Below, one piece after another: positions 19,785 through 28,077 of a stretch of 64,000 bases of DNA. Origin of the DNA: JAWLEP01 sp964553045 (lineage in GTDB: Bacteria > Fermentibacterota > Fermentibacteria > Fermentibacterales > JCC-6); contig CAZKJG010000002.1 in assembly GCA_964553045.1 (NCBI GenBank), positions 124,001 through 188,000 of the forward strand. Reading direction: 5' to 3'. A model generated the notes under the pieces. It did no database searches, was not told where the DNA came from, and saw only the letters and a program-made list of their open reading frames with translations. The first letter of the stretch is position 1, and every line of letters starts with the position of its first letter. The translations under genes and the position numbers were made by a program.

Positions 19785-20957
19785 ATGCTTTCCAGAGTTA
19801 TCCTTCCCCTCGCCTTTTCGCTTTCGCTTATCACCGTTGCTGCCTGTGGCGGGAACGGCCGGCCCGAAGCGGGTGGCTCCATCGAAGACACTACTGCCGT
19901 TGTCGAAGGCCCCGATATTCACGCCGAGGCTCCGTTGCTGAAGGTGGGCCACTGCCGGCACGACCACCACTCGGCCGTGTTCATCGCCCAGGCCAGGGGG
20001 GAGGAGATGCGGGAGGAGTACGGCACATACCTCGAGCCACTCGGCGAGGCCTATTATGCGCTGATCGAGGACGGAGAGAAGGTGGCCGAGATCGAGTTCA
20101 TACCCTCCCTGGGAGCCATGAACGTACCCAACAACATGGTAAGCGGGCAGTTCGAGCTGGCCTTTGGAGGCGTGATCGCCTTCATGGTCAGCGCCGACCA
20201 GGGCACCGGTGTGAGAATAGTGTCGCCCCTGCACAGCCGAGGGGACATGCTGGTGGTACCCCCCGACAGCCCGGTGGAGGACTGGGAGGGATTCCTGGCC
20301 TGGGTGGAGCAGAGCGGGGAGCCGGTGGTGGTGGGCTACAAGAGCCCCAAGGCGGTTGCCCTGCTGTTGCTGGAGTCCGCACTGGACCACGCTGGCGTTC
20401 CCTACAGCCATCACGGCAATGTCCGGCAGGGGTCGGAAGTGCTTCTGTTCAACGCGCAGGGCGAGAGTAACCTCAACCCTTCGCTTCAGAACGGGACCAT
20501 AGACGCCTTTGTCTCCAACAACCCCTCCTGCGCCCTTGCAGAGCACAGCGGCATAGGAAGGTCCGTGGCGGAGCTGTCCGATCTTCCGCCCGGCGAGTTC
20601 GTCAACCACCCCTGCTGCGCCATAGCCGCGACCTCGGAGGTTCTGGAGACGAAGCCCGAGGAGGTCACCGCCGCCCTCAGGCTCTTCGCCGCGGCCACCG
20701 ACTGGATCAACGCCAATCCCGAAGGCGCCGCTGAGACGGTGGCGGAAGCTCTCGGCAACCCCGTAGAGGTGGAGCGTGTTTCCATGGCCACCAGCGGATA
20801 CTCCATGGAGGTCACCGAAGACTGGCTGGCCAACATGGAGACCATAGTACGCCGCGTGAGGGATCTGGGCGCATTCTCCGGACCACTCGTCGAGCCCGGC
20901 TGGGAGGAGAACCTGGAGCTGATTACGGACTTCAGCCGCCTCCCGTCGGAAATCTAG
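19785..20957 (+). CDS. ABC importer substrate-binding lipoprotein (NMT1/TauA-like)
   Basis: A 390-residue periplasmic binding lipoprotein. The signal peptide ends in a lipobox I-T-V-A-A-C with Cys21 as the lipid anchor. The mature part has the pattern of NMT1/SsuA/TauA-type binding proteins: a ligand-loop start VGHCRHDHH near residue 57, S-L-G-A-M-N-V-P-N-N-M, and a domain that reads NNPSCALAEH and NHPCCAIAA. The Cys57, Cys249, Cys277 and Cys278 together with clustered His residues are unusual for this family and could mark a metal or cysteine-reactive ligand. The ATG at 19785 is chosen because of AAAGGA and the signal peptide. A TauC-type permease follows 12 bases later and an ATPase overlaps that, so this is a complete importer of undefined substrate. 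Confidence 0.82.
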   Translation: MLSRVILPLAFSLSLITVAACGGNGRPEAGGSIEDTTAVVEGPDIHAEAPLLKVGHCRHDHHSAVFIAQARGEEMREEYGTYLEPLGEAYYALIEDGEKVAEIEFIPSLGAMNVPNNMVSGQFELAFGGVIAFMVSADQGTGVRIVSPLHSRGDMLVVPPDSPVEDWEGFLAWVEQSGEPVVVGYKSPKAVALLLLESALDHAGVPYSHHGNVRQGSEVLLFNAQGESNLNPSLQNGTIDAFVSNNPSCALAEHSGIGRSVAELSDLPPGEFVNHPCCAIAATSEVLETKPEEVTAALRLFAAATDWINANPEGAAETVAEALGNPVEVERVSMATSGYSMEVTEDWLANMETIVRRVRDLGAFSGPLVEPGWEENLELITDFSRLPSEI

Positions 20958-20969
20958 AAGACCCGCGTT

Positions 20970-21815
20970 ATGCGTCCCGAATACCTGCTGAAGAGACCCG
21001 GCCGGCTGCTGGGCCTGCTGATCCCGCTGCTGCTGCTGGTCTGGTGGCAGCTGGCCGCCGGCGGAGGCGGCACCATCCTCCCTCCTCCCTCGAAGGTGCT
21101 GCAGGTGCTGCTGCACCCCGGAACTGACCTGCTGGCCAGCGGGTCCCTGCTGTGGGGAGTGTCGGTGAGCATCTCCAGGATAGTGCTGGGATTCCTCTGC
21201 GCCGTGCTGGTGGGCGTTCCCGCGGGGCTGGCCATGGGCGGGTCGCGCTTCTACCGCCGTCTGCTCTCGGTGACCGTAGAGATGGCCCGGCCGCTGTCGG
21301 CCATCGCCCTGCTGCCGCTCTCCATAATAATCTTCAGAGGCGACTCCCTGGCCGACCTGTTGGGTCTGCGAAGCCTGCGGTACGGCCGGCACATACTCAA
21401 CGAGCTGGGACTGGGGATGATCTTCATACTCTTCTGGGGCGGCGTCTTTCCAGTCATACTGGGCACCATGCAGGGGGTCCGCAGCGTTCGGAGGATCCAC
21501 CTGGAGGTGGCCCGTGTCCTGGGCGCTTCCCGGCTGCACCGCTTCCTGCACGTGATGGTCCCCTCGGCGCTGCCGGACATTTTCCACGGCCTCCGGCTGG
21601 GCATAGGACGCTGCTGGATGGTGATCATTGCCGCCGAGATGCTCCCCGGCACCAACTCCGGCATCGGGTACCTGCTGCGCTACTCCTACCAGCTCTCCCG
21701 CTACGACGTGATGCTGGCCTGCGTGGTGGTGATCGCCGTCATAGGCGCCTTCTTCTCCAAGGGGCTGGAGGCCCTGGGGGAGAGGTCGCTGCTTCTCAGG
21801 AGCAGGGAGAGGTGA
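20970..21815 (+). CDS. ABC importer permease (TauC/SsuC-like)
   Basis: A 281-residue permease with about six hydrophobic segments and the BPD_transp_1 fold. The coupling EAA-like loop reads E-V-A-R-V-L-G-A-S and is followed by VMVPSALPDIFHGLRLGIG, the usual signature of SsuC/TauC permeases, then A-A-E-M-L-P-G-T-N-S-G-I-G-Y. Between the helix ending in S-I-I-I-F and the helix G-L-G-M-I-F-I-L-F-W-G there is an insertion of some 25 polar residues (RGDSLADLLGL and onward) not found in the common members. It forms a channel with its duplicate and the ATPase; the stop overlaps the GTG of the ATPase gene by four bases, a sign of coupling. Confidence 0.88.
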   Translation: MRPEYLLKRPGRLLGLLIPLLLLVWWQLAAGGGGTILPPPSKVLQVLLHPGTDLLASGSLLWGVSVSISRIVLGFLCAVLVGVPAGLAMGGSRFYRRLLSVTVEMARPLSAIALLPLSIIIFRGDSLADLLGLRSLRYGRHILNELGLGMIFILFWGGVFPVILGTMQGVRSVRRIHLEVARVLGASRLHRFLHVMVPSALPDIFHGLRLGIGRCWMVIIAAEMLPGTNSGIGYLLRYSYQLSRYDVMLACVVVIAVIGAFFSKGLEALGERSLLLRSRER

Positions 21816-22588
21816 GCGGGGTGGAGGCCCTTCGGCTTGAGGGCGTGGAGAAGGCCTACAGGACCGGCGCCGGACGGGTGCGGGCCCTGGGCCCCGTGGA
21901 CCTGGAGCTTGCAAAGGGCCGCTTCCTCTGCATCCTCGGCCCCACCGGCTGCGGGAAGACCACCCTGCTGCGGCTGATCGCAGGCCTGGAACAGCCGGAC
22001 TCCGGTCATATCCGGGTCCTGGGTGGCCCACCCGAGGTGACCAGGAGGATGGGCTACGTCTTTCAGCAGGCGGCGCTGTTCCCCTGGCTGACGGTCTCGG
22101 AGAACGTGCAGTTCCCTCTGCGGGCCAGGGGAGTGAACGCGGCGGCCCGCAGGGAGCGGGGGATGGAGATGATAGAGCTTGTGGGGCTGAAGGGCTTCGA
22201 GTCCAGCTACCCCCACGAGCTCTCCGGCGGCATGCAGCAGCGCACGGCCCTGGCCCGGGCGCTGGTGGTGGACCCCGAGCTCCTTCTTCTCGACGAGCCC
22301 TTCGGCTCCCTGGACCTCCGCACCGGCCAGGAGCTGCAGGAGCGCCTGCGGGACATATGGATGGAGCGGGGGAGCACGCTGGTATTCGTCACCCACCGCA
22401 TCGAGGAGGCCGTCTACCTGGCCAGCGACCTGGTTGTGCTGGGCCACAGGCCCGGCCGGGTTGTCCGGAGCCAGGAGGTGGGCCTGCCCCCGGACAGGGA
22501 CAGGCTGTCGGACGAGTTCACGGGCCTTCTGGTGTCGCTGCGGAGAACCTTCGAGGAGCTGGTGATGCAGAAGGGCCCGGAGGGCTGA
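21812..22588 (+). CDS. ABC importer ATPase (TauB/SsuB-like)
   Basis: A 258-residue ATP-binding subunit. It has Walker A GPTGCGKTT at about residue 43, a Q-loop in YVFQQAALFPW, the signature SGGMQQRTALARA, Walker B LLLLDEPFGSLD and the H-loop in VTHRIEEA. The sequence between Walker A and signature matches nitrate/sulfonate/taurine importers. The start is GTG at 21812, overlapping the permease stop as GTGA; this frame is open upstream inside the permease gene, but the conserved N-terminus (L-R-L-E-G-V-E-K-A-Y) begins only here. It is the last gene of the importer operon, convergent with tonB. Confidence 0.93.
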   Translation: MSGVEALRLEGVEKAYRTGAGRVRALGPVDLELAKGRFLCILGPTGCGKTTLLRLIAGLEQPDSGHIRVLGGPPEVTRRMGYVFQQAALFPWLTVSENVQFPLRARGVNAAARRERGMEMIELVGLKGFESSYPHELSGGMQQRTALARALVVDPELLLLDEPFGSLDLRTGQELQERLRDIWMERGSTLVFVTHRIEEAVYLASDLVVLGHRPGRVVRSQEVGLPPDRDRLSDEFTGLLVSLRRTFEELVMQKGPEG

Positions 22589-22616
22589 CCACCGGGCCCG
22601 GTTCGGCTCCCTTCGC

Positions 22617-23276
22617 CTATTCCAGCACGAAGTCGTAGACCATCGACGTCCAGACGCCCACCGGCTGGCCGTCCGCCCTCTGCGCCGGCGCCCAGCGGGT
22701 GTCTCTGGCGGATGCAACCGCGGAGGAGTCCATCGATGCCAGTCCGGAGCTCTGGACTACCGCCACCTGTCGGGGACTGCCCTCGTTGTCCACGAAGACC
22801 TGCAGCGTGACCCTTCCCTCCACGCCCGCCTGCCTGGCGATGGGCGGGTAATCGGCGGAGGGACGCAACGTGCAGGACGGCGGGCTCGAATGGGGTATGA
22901 AAGTGCCGGGATCGGGTATGCCCGAAGGGTCGGTTACCGGTGTCGGGTCTGGCCTGTTGATGTCTACGGTTGCCGCCGTGTCGAGGCCGGCGCCGTCGGG
23001 GTCGAGGGCCACGACCTGGTCGGGTACGGGCTCCGTGAGCTCCTGACGGATGATCTCCTCGACGTCTATCTCGGGTTCGGGGGTCTCGGGAATGGGAACG
23101 TCGTAGATCTCCGCGGCCTCGTAGCCCGTCATCTCCGCCTCATGGGCCGGATTGGCCAGTCTTCCGAAAGATGTGGAGGGAAAGACCTCCAGGGCCACCA
23201 GTACAAGCGAGAGCGAAAACAGGGTACCCAGCTCCGCCGGCGAGGGGCCCTTGCGTGACTTCTCCCTGTGTCTCAT
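22617..23276 (-). CDS. TonB-family energy transducer
   Basis: A 219-residue protein with one N-terminal membrane segment (about residues 15-33), a Pro/Glu/Asp-rich periplasmic spacer (about 45-130) and a C-terminal TonB domain of 85 residues with the conserved YPPIARQAGVEGRVTLQVFV block. TonB couples the inner-membrane proton gradient to outer-membrane transporters, implying a Gram-negative envelope. No ExbB/ExbD or receptor lies in the window. The spacer has E-P-E-I-D-V-E-E instead of the common EP/KP repeats. GGGAGG precedes the ATG. The 47-residue membrane peptide gene lies 93 bases upstream on the same strand and may be cotranscribed. Confidence 0.9.
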   Translation of the reverse strand: MRHREKSRKGPSPAELGTLFSLSLVLVALEVFPSTSFGRLANPAHEAEMTGYEAAEIYDVPIPETPEPEIDVEEIIRQELTEPVPDQVVALDPDGAGLDTAATVDINRPDPTPVTDPSGIPDPGTFIPHSSPPSCTLRPSADYPPIARQAGVEGRVTLQVFVDNEGSPRQVAVVQSSGLASMDSSAVASARDTRWAPAQRADGQPVGVWTSMVYDFVLE

Positions 23277-23369
23277 GAGCTGCCTCCCTTCACCTGTGCT
23301 ACAGGCGAGTAAGGCAGCCTATTCCCTGTGCGGCGCGTATTCGGGCGGGTCCCTGCCGCAGGGTCTCCG

Positions 23370-23513
23370 CTATCCTCGGCCCTTTCTGAAGAAGCCTACA
23401 AGCAGTATAAGGGCTATCGTGTCCAGAGAGACCAGAGTGGCAAAGGTCTGAGCGTCCCCGTAGAAGTTGTAGCCGAACACGAACCTCAGTATGAGAAAGA
23501 CGATAGTGCCCAT
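23370..23513 (-). CDS. 47-residue membrane peptide
   Basis: A small open reading frame starting at ATG 23513 with an almost ideal Shine-Dalgarno sequence (AAAGGAGGG, two bases before the ATG). The peptide is one or two hydrophobic helices (GTIVFLILRFVFGYNFYGD, then a Thr/Leu-rich helix) ending in the basic F-F-R-K-G-R-G, as in DUF5668/DUF378-like short inner-membrane proteins. A longer in-frame version from 23615 has no ribosome binding site and unlike composition. It is upstream of and in line with tonB. No function is assigned. Confidence 0.65.
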   Translation of the reverse strand: MGTIVFLILRFVFGYNFYGDAQTFATLVSLDTIALILLVGFFRKGRG

Positions 23514-23601
23514 GACCCTCCTTTCATCATCTCGGTGCCAAAATACCAGCCCGGGCCCCCGGACGCAAGCGTCTTCGATTGTTGGCGGGCTGGGCGTCAG
23601 G

Positions 23602-24567
23602 GTGGAGGAATTCACGGCGCTGGCGTCGGGCGAGTACGAAGACCTTCATGTGACCCGGGCGGCGGGGGTGCTGGTGGCTGTGAGCGGTGGGCGGACGGCG
23701 CTTATGGAGGCTCTGCCTCCCCATCCATGTCAGCTGGCTCGCAGAATGGATGCCGCCGCTGTATCGTCCTACATTCACCGGAAGGTAAGGAAATGGGGGA
23801 TGTTCACTCCGGGCCGAAGGCTGAGACATCACGCCACCAGCGTGCCGTTCGGGGCCAGCGAGATGCTTATGCGAGCCGTGCGGCGGGGGGGGCTGGACGG
23901 CGCAGTTGCATTCTGCGATGGAATAGGCACATTTGCCTGCCCCGACCCGGAGGTGATCCAGGGGACGGGGGCCCGCATGAACGGTGTCTTTCACACAACG
24001 ATCTACCCGGATCTGGTGATGAGGGCCAGATCGGTGGGTGTCCTGGTTCCTGAAAGGCCCTCCCCGAAACCGGACCCTGCACGGGCCCTGCGGCTGTCCG
24101 CCGAGGCCGGGATTCGCAGGGTGGGCGTAACGGTGGCCGGGCCCGGCTGCGGCGATATCGAGGATCTGCGGAAAATCTCGGGCAATCTGGGCCTGAAGCC
24201 GGTTGTCCTGTCCGTATGCAACAGCGGCCTGTCTTCGGGGGAGTCGATGGCGGCTGCGAAAGCGGATATAATCTGGGGATGCGCAGCGGAGCCCCGGCTG
24301 ATGTCCGAGCTCCGCGGAAAGGTACTGCTTCAGATGGGCGTGGTGAGCCCGGTGTTCGCCCTTACAGAGGCGGGGGTCAGCCTGGCCCTGGCGTCGATCT
24401 CGGGGCAGACGCGCGATCTGCACGCGGACGGCGGCACGCTGGTGGGAACGGCCCGCGAGCTGCCCGACGGGGCACCATTGGGTTCAGTGGGCCCCCTGAG
24501 GGTTGCAGCGGACGAGGGAAGACGGCTCCCATGGCCGATGGCGAACGGGGGGACAGTTGGCGTCTGA
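23602..24567 (+). CDS. DUF2099 / methanogenesis marker protein 8 homologue
   Basis: A 321-residue soluble protein that matches the archaeal methanogenesis marker 8 family (DUF2099). Family blocks in order: a K-W-G-M-F-T-P-G-R segment, V-P-F-G-A-S-E-M-L-M-R-A, G-A-V-A-F-C-D-G-I-G-T, the C-P-D-P-E-V-I-Q-G-T-G-A-R-M-N-G-V strand-turn, later A-D-I-I-W-G-C-A-A and P-V-F-A-L-T-E-A-G. Its biochemical role is unknown; in archaea it tracks with methanogenesis genes, but here it is in a bacterium. The start is uncertain: GTG 23602 gives a plausible N-terminus, though the upstream frame is open and overlaps the divergent small peptide. Its 3' end overlaps the mlaE-type gene by 11 bases, so it leads the Mla operon. 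Confidence 0.75.
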   Translation: MEEFTALASGEYEDLHVTRAAGVLVAVSGGRTALMEALPPHPCQLARRMDAAAVSSYIHRKVRKWGMFTPGRRLRHHATSVPFGASEMLMRAVRRGGLDGAVAFCDGIGTFACPDPEVIQGTGARMNGVFHTTIYPDLVMRARSVGVLVPERPSPKPDPARALRLSAEAGIRRVGVTVAGPGCGDIEDLRKISGNLGLKPVVLSVCNSGLSSGESMAAAKADIIWGCAAEPRLMSELRGKVLLQMGVVSPVFALTEAGVSLALASISGQTRDLHADGGTLVGTARELPDGAPLGSVGPLRVAADEGRRLPWPMANGGTVGV

Positions 24568-25693
24568 GCAGCTGCCGGTGAGGGCAGAGGGACATAGGAT
24601 AATCGTTACGGGATCCCTGGGATCCGAACACGAGGAGGGTCTCTCCTCATTTCTGGAGGGGTTTGCGGAATCCCTATCCGGCGAGGGGCGCGTCGAGCTG
24701 GATCTCTCATCTGCCGAAAACCTGGAAACCGTGGCCGCTGCGGTTATTCACCGATTCCGCAGCCGCCTGCAGGAATCCGGCACGGAGGTCAGACTGACCG
24801 GAGCCTCCGAAGATCTGCTCTCCCTCCTGGGGGCCTTCGAGGACTACGGCACGGAGAAGAGCCATCGCCCGGTAAGGCTTCGGTTCAGGCATTTCATTGA
24901 GGACATCGGCCAGGCGGGCAAGACTGCCTGCGGAATCCTCTGCGGGCTCTGGAGGTTCACCGGCAGCACGATGCGGGCCTCCGCGGCGGGGCTTCTCAGG
25001 CCGGGAACGGTGCGCTGGGGCATGGTCCGGTACTACATGGAGCAGTCGGGGGCCAAGGCCGTACCCATAATCGCAGCCCTGTGCTTCCTGCTGGGGGCCG
25101 TGCTGGGCTACATGGGCGGATACCAGCTGAAGGCCATAGCCGCCGAGAGCTTCATGCCCGACTTCGTGGCCTACGCCATGCTCTGGGAGATCTCCCCGAT
25201 GCTGGCGGCGGTGATAGTGGCCGGACGGTCGGGCTCCGCCTTCGCCGCCGAGATCGGCACCATGCAGGTCCGGCAGGAGGTTGACGCTCTGAAAGTTATG
25301 GGCTTCAACGTTTTCGGTTTCGTGGTAACGCCCAAGATGCTGGCCCTGATGTGCGTGATGCCGTTCCTGGTCCTGCTGGCGGACATATCCGGCGTTCTCG
25401 GTGGCATGCTCATAGGGTCCACCTACCTGGACATGCCGGTGAGCATCTACCTCAGCCGCGTAGCCTTCATCCTCTACCCGATAGACGTCTGGTGGGGCAT
25501 GCTGAAGAGCATCGTGTACGCCGTGATCGTGGCCAACGTGGGCTGTTACATGGGAATGAAGGTTCGCGGCGGAGCGGCGGAGGTGGGCCGGGCTACCACC
25601 TCCGCCGTGGTCGCCGGGATCTTCCTGGTAATATTGGCGGACGCTCTCATAGCGATAGCCTACATGCACGTCCGGCCGCCGGTGGTGGTCTGA
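24557..25693 (+). CDS. mlaE: STAS-MlaE permease of lipid ABC transporter
   Basis: A 378-residue protein. The first 100 residues form a STAS-like domain (V-E-L-D-L-S-S-A-E-N), the equivalent of MlaB, fused to a MlaE/YrbE permease with five or six hydrophobic segments. Permease marks are I-I-A-A-L-C-F-L-L-G-A-V-L-G-Y near residue 175, the coupling block SGSAFAAEIGTMQVRQEVD and the terminal V-G-R-A-T-T-S-A-V. MlaE with MlaF and MlaD moves phospholipids between the two membranes. The TTG at 24557 is chosen because GGGGGGA lies four bases before it; GTG 24578 is an alternative. It overlaps the DUF2099 gene and ends directly at the mlaF start. Confidence 0.9.
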   Translation: MASEQLPVRAEGHRIIVTGSLGSEHEEGLSSFLEGFAESLSGEGRVELDLSSAENLETVAAAVIHRFRSRLQESGTEVRLTGASEDLLSLLGAFEDYGTEKSHRPVRLRFRHFIEDIGQAGKTACGILCGLWRFTGSTMRASAAGLLRPGTVRWGMVRYYMEQSGAKAVPIIAALCFLLGAVLGYMGGYQLKAIAAESFMPDFVAYAMLWEISPMLAAVIVAGRSGSAFAAEIGTMQVRQEVDALKVMGFNVFGFVVTPKMLALMCVMPFLVLLADISGVLGGMLIGSTYLDMPVSIYLSRVAFILYPIDVWWGMLKSIVYAVIVANVGCYMGMKVRGGAAEVGRATTSAVVAGIFLVILADALIAIAYMHVRPPVVV

Positions 25694-26452
25694 TTGGCCC
25701 GGGAGAGGCTCATAGAGGTAAGGAACCTCGACGGGGGCTGGGGCGACCAGCAGGTGCTTGCGGACCTGTCCATGGAGGTTTGCGAGGGGCAGATAATGGT
25801 GGTGGTGGGAAAGAGCGGCTGCGGCAAGAGCACGCTGATGCGCTACCTCCTGGGTCTCGCGAAGCCCTGGTCGGGCACGGTAACCTACGACGGCAGGGAC
25901 CTCTGGTCCTCTTCGCGGGTGCTGGAGAGGGCCCGGCGCAGATGGGGCGTACTCTTCCAGTCCGGCGCTCTCCTGGGCAGCTTCACGCTGCTGGAGAACG
26001 TAAGCCTGCCACTGGTTGAGTTCACGGGACTCTTCGAGGACGAGGTGGAGATGGTGGCGATGCACAAGCTGGATATCGTGGGCCTGGCCGATGCCGCCGA
26101 CAGCCTTCCCCTCAGCGTTTCGGGGGGGATGCAGAAGCGGGCGGCGCTGGCGCGGGCCATGGCCCTGGACCCGGAGGTCCTGTTCTTCGACGAGCCCTCC
26201 TCCGGCCTGGATCCGGTGACCTCCTACAGCCTGGACCTGCTCATACGGAAGATCAACAGGGAGATGGGGACCACAATGGTCATCGTCACCCACGAGCTGG
26301 CCAGCATATTTGCCATCTCCGACCGCGTGGTTATGCTAGACGAGGACGCCATGGGGATCATCGCCACCGGTACCGCCGAGGAGCTCAGAGACGACTCGGA
26401 CGATCCCAGGGTGCGGCGGTTCTTCAACCCCACCGAGGAGGAGGGAGCCTAG
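25694..26452 (+). CDS. mlaF: MlaF-type ATPase of lipid ABC transporter
   Basis: A 252-residue ABC ATPase beginning with TTG right after the mlaE stop. It has Walker A GKSGCGKST, a Q-loop in LFQSGALLGSFTL that is typical of MlaF/Ttg2A, the signature SGGMQKRAALARA, Walker B EVLFFDEPSSGLDP and the H-loop V-T-H-E-L. It energises the MlaE permease. Two bases separate its stop from the start of mlaD. Confidence 0.93.
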   Translation: MARERLIEVRNLDGGWGDQQVLADLSMEVCEGQIMVVVGKSGCGKSTLMRYLLGLAKPWSGTVTYDGRDLWSSSRVLERARRRWGVLFQSGALLGSFTLLENVSLPLVEFTGLFEDEVEMVAMHKLDIVGLADAADSLPLSVSGGMQKRAALARAMALDPEVLFFDEPSSGLDPVTSYSLDLLIRKINREMGTTMVIVTHELASIFAISDRVVMLDEDAMGIIATGTAEELRDDSDDPRVRRFFNPTEEEGA

Positions 26453-26454
26453 GA

Positions 26455-27330
26455 ATGTCGCTGCAGGCCAACAACTTCAGGCTTGGCGTGTTCTTCGTCG
26501 TCGCCGCGGCGACCTTCCTGGTCATCATAGGCTGGCTGGGCGGCTGGTTCGACTCGGAGGAGTCCAACCGGTACGTCTGCTACTTTCCCTGGTCGGTACA
26601 GGGCCTGGAGAAGGGCAGCGCGGTGCGCTACAACGGCGTTCCGGTGGGCTCGGTCGAGAGGATAGACATCGCGCCGGACGGAAGGCTGGTGGAGGTGCAG
26701 ATGACCATCAGCACGGACTTTCCGGTCCGTGACGATCTGGCCGCCCACCTGCAGTTCGTGGGCATCACGGGCATAAAGGTGATTAACCTGCAGAGCCGAT
26801 ATGACCAGCGGGTTACGATACCGGAGATGGACTTCGAGCCCGAGTACCCCGTAATTCCGGTGGCGGAGGGCAGCATGGAGACCCTGGAGTCGGCACTGGA
26901 GCGGGCGTCGGAGATCATGACCGAGGTTGACTTCCAGGGACTCAGCGACCAGACATCACAGCTCCTTAAGAACCTCAACGATCTGCTGGAGAGCGCCACC
27001 GTGGAGGACGTGGCGCAGTCGATAATCGGAGCAGCGGACGGCGTTGACTCCCTGGCCACCGTCTACATCGATCTGGGCTGGAGGCTGCAGGCGCTGGCCG
27101 ACAGCCTGGCGGAGAGCGCACCTGAGCTGTCCGACAGGGTCTCGCTGCTGGCCGACAGGGTGGACACCCTGGCCGGCCGGCTGGACGGGCTGGCCGCCAG
27201 CGGCTCCGAGCTGGTGGAGCAGGCGGGGCATCTCATGAGCAGCCTCAGGCTGATAGTGGCCACCGTGCGCAACCACCCTGAGGAGCTGGTCTTCGGCGGT
27301 GACAGAACCGGTTCGGGAGGATGGCGATGA
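26455..27330 (+). CDS. mlaD: MlaD/MCE-domain lipid transport protein
   Basis: A 291-residue MCE protein with one N-terminal membrane anchor (about residues 10-29: V-F-F-V-V-A-A-A-T-F-L-V-I-I-G-W) followed by one MCE domain that starts at G-S-A-V-R-Y-N-G-V-P-V-G and includes G-I-T-G-I-K-V-I-N-L. About residues 140-280 are helical with heptad-like Leu spacing, as in proteins whose MCE ring is extended by a coiled-coil barrel. It would form a hexameric periplasmic ring on the MlaE permease. Its stop overlaps the ATG of the next gene (ATGA). Confidence 0.9.
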   Translation: MSLQANNFRLGVFFVVAAATFLVIIGWLGGWFDSEESNRYVCYFPWSVQGLEKGSAVRYNGVPVGSVERIDIAPDGRLVEVQMTISTDFPVRDDLAAHLQFVGITGIKVINLQSRYDQRVTIPEMDFEPEYPVIPVAEGSMETLESALERASEIMTEVDFQGLSDQTSQLLKNLNDLLESATVEDVAQSIIGAADGVDSLATVYIDLGWRLQALADSLAESAPELSDRVSLLADRVDTLAGRLDGLAASGSELVEQAGHLMSSLRLIVATVRNHPEELVFGGDRTGSGGWR

Positions 27331-27950
27331 GGACGTTTCTGACGGCGGCGCTACTGGCGGTGGTTGCATCGGGCTGTATCACCTTTCGGGTGGGCCCGGA
27401 GAGTCGGGAGGTACAGCTCTGGAGCCTGGGCCCTACCGAGGGCTCGGCCCAGGGTCCCGTCTCCCACGGCCCGGCCCTGCTGGTCCGCGACCTCTCCGCC
27501 TCCCTTCTGTACGAGACCCGGGACATGGTGGCGGTGAACGACAGCGGAAGGGTCATCCTGTCCACCGAGCACCGGTGGGTGAGCCTGCCCGCCCAGATGA
27601 TGTCGGACCTGCTGGCCGCAGCCGCGGCTTCCACCGGGGAGTTCGGACCGATCCTGAGGGGATCGGACAGCGGTGCCCACCTCGTGCTGGACGGCAGGCT
27701 GGTGGAGCTGGGAGCCAGGCGCTTCGACGACGGCTGGTACGCGGTGGTCAGGATGGAGCTCAGGCTGTTGTCTCCCGGCGATGGAACCGTTCTCCACACC
27801 AGCGTATACAGCAAGCGGGGCAGGCTTTCGTCCATGAAGTATTCGGAGCTGGCCGCGGGTCTGCGCCTGCTGGCCGGAGAGGTCGCCTCGGAGGCGGCCG
27901 CGGACCTGGCTGTCGCCGCCGGCTCTGCCGGCGAAAGGTCCGGTGGGTAG
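27327..27950 (+). CDS. ABC-type transport auxiliary lipoprotein (PqiC-like)
   Basis: A 207-residue lipoprotein with a signal peptide and lipobox V-A-S-G-C (Cys17 counted from the second ATG). The mature domain has the features of the auxiliary lipoprotein family found with MCE systems: an R-D-L-S-A-S-L-L-Y-E-T-R strand and V-L-D-G-R-L-V-E-L. It probably anchors the MlaD tube at the outer membrane. The ATG at 27327 is preferred over 27321 because GGGAGG then lies six bases upstream and the start overlaps the mlaD stop. It is the last gene of the Mla operon; 127 bases without an evident gene follow. Confidence 0.85.
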   Translation: MRTFLTAALLAVVASGCITFRVGPESREVQLWSLGPTEGSAQGPVSHGPALLVRDLSASLLYETRDMVAVNDSGRVILSTEHRWVSLPAQMMSDLLAAAAASTGEFGPILRGSDSGAHLVLDGRLVELGARRFDDGWYAVVRMELRLLSPGDGTVLHTSVYSKRGRLSSMKYSELAAGLRLLAGEVASEAAADLAVAAGSAGERSGG

Positions 27951-28077
27951 CGCAGGCGGCAGCGGACAGAACCTCGAGATGGCAGACCGCCCTGACCAGG
28001 GCATGATCACGGACAATTCCCCCGTCAGTGCAGGCAGGCCGGCAGGGGACCGACAGCGATGGAGCCGGTGATACCAG

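Noticed and set aside
19752..22031. A 759-codon minus-strand frame opposite the ABC importer
   Set aside because: Antisense to a complete importer with all motifs; no motif in the reverse frame.
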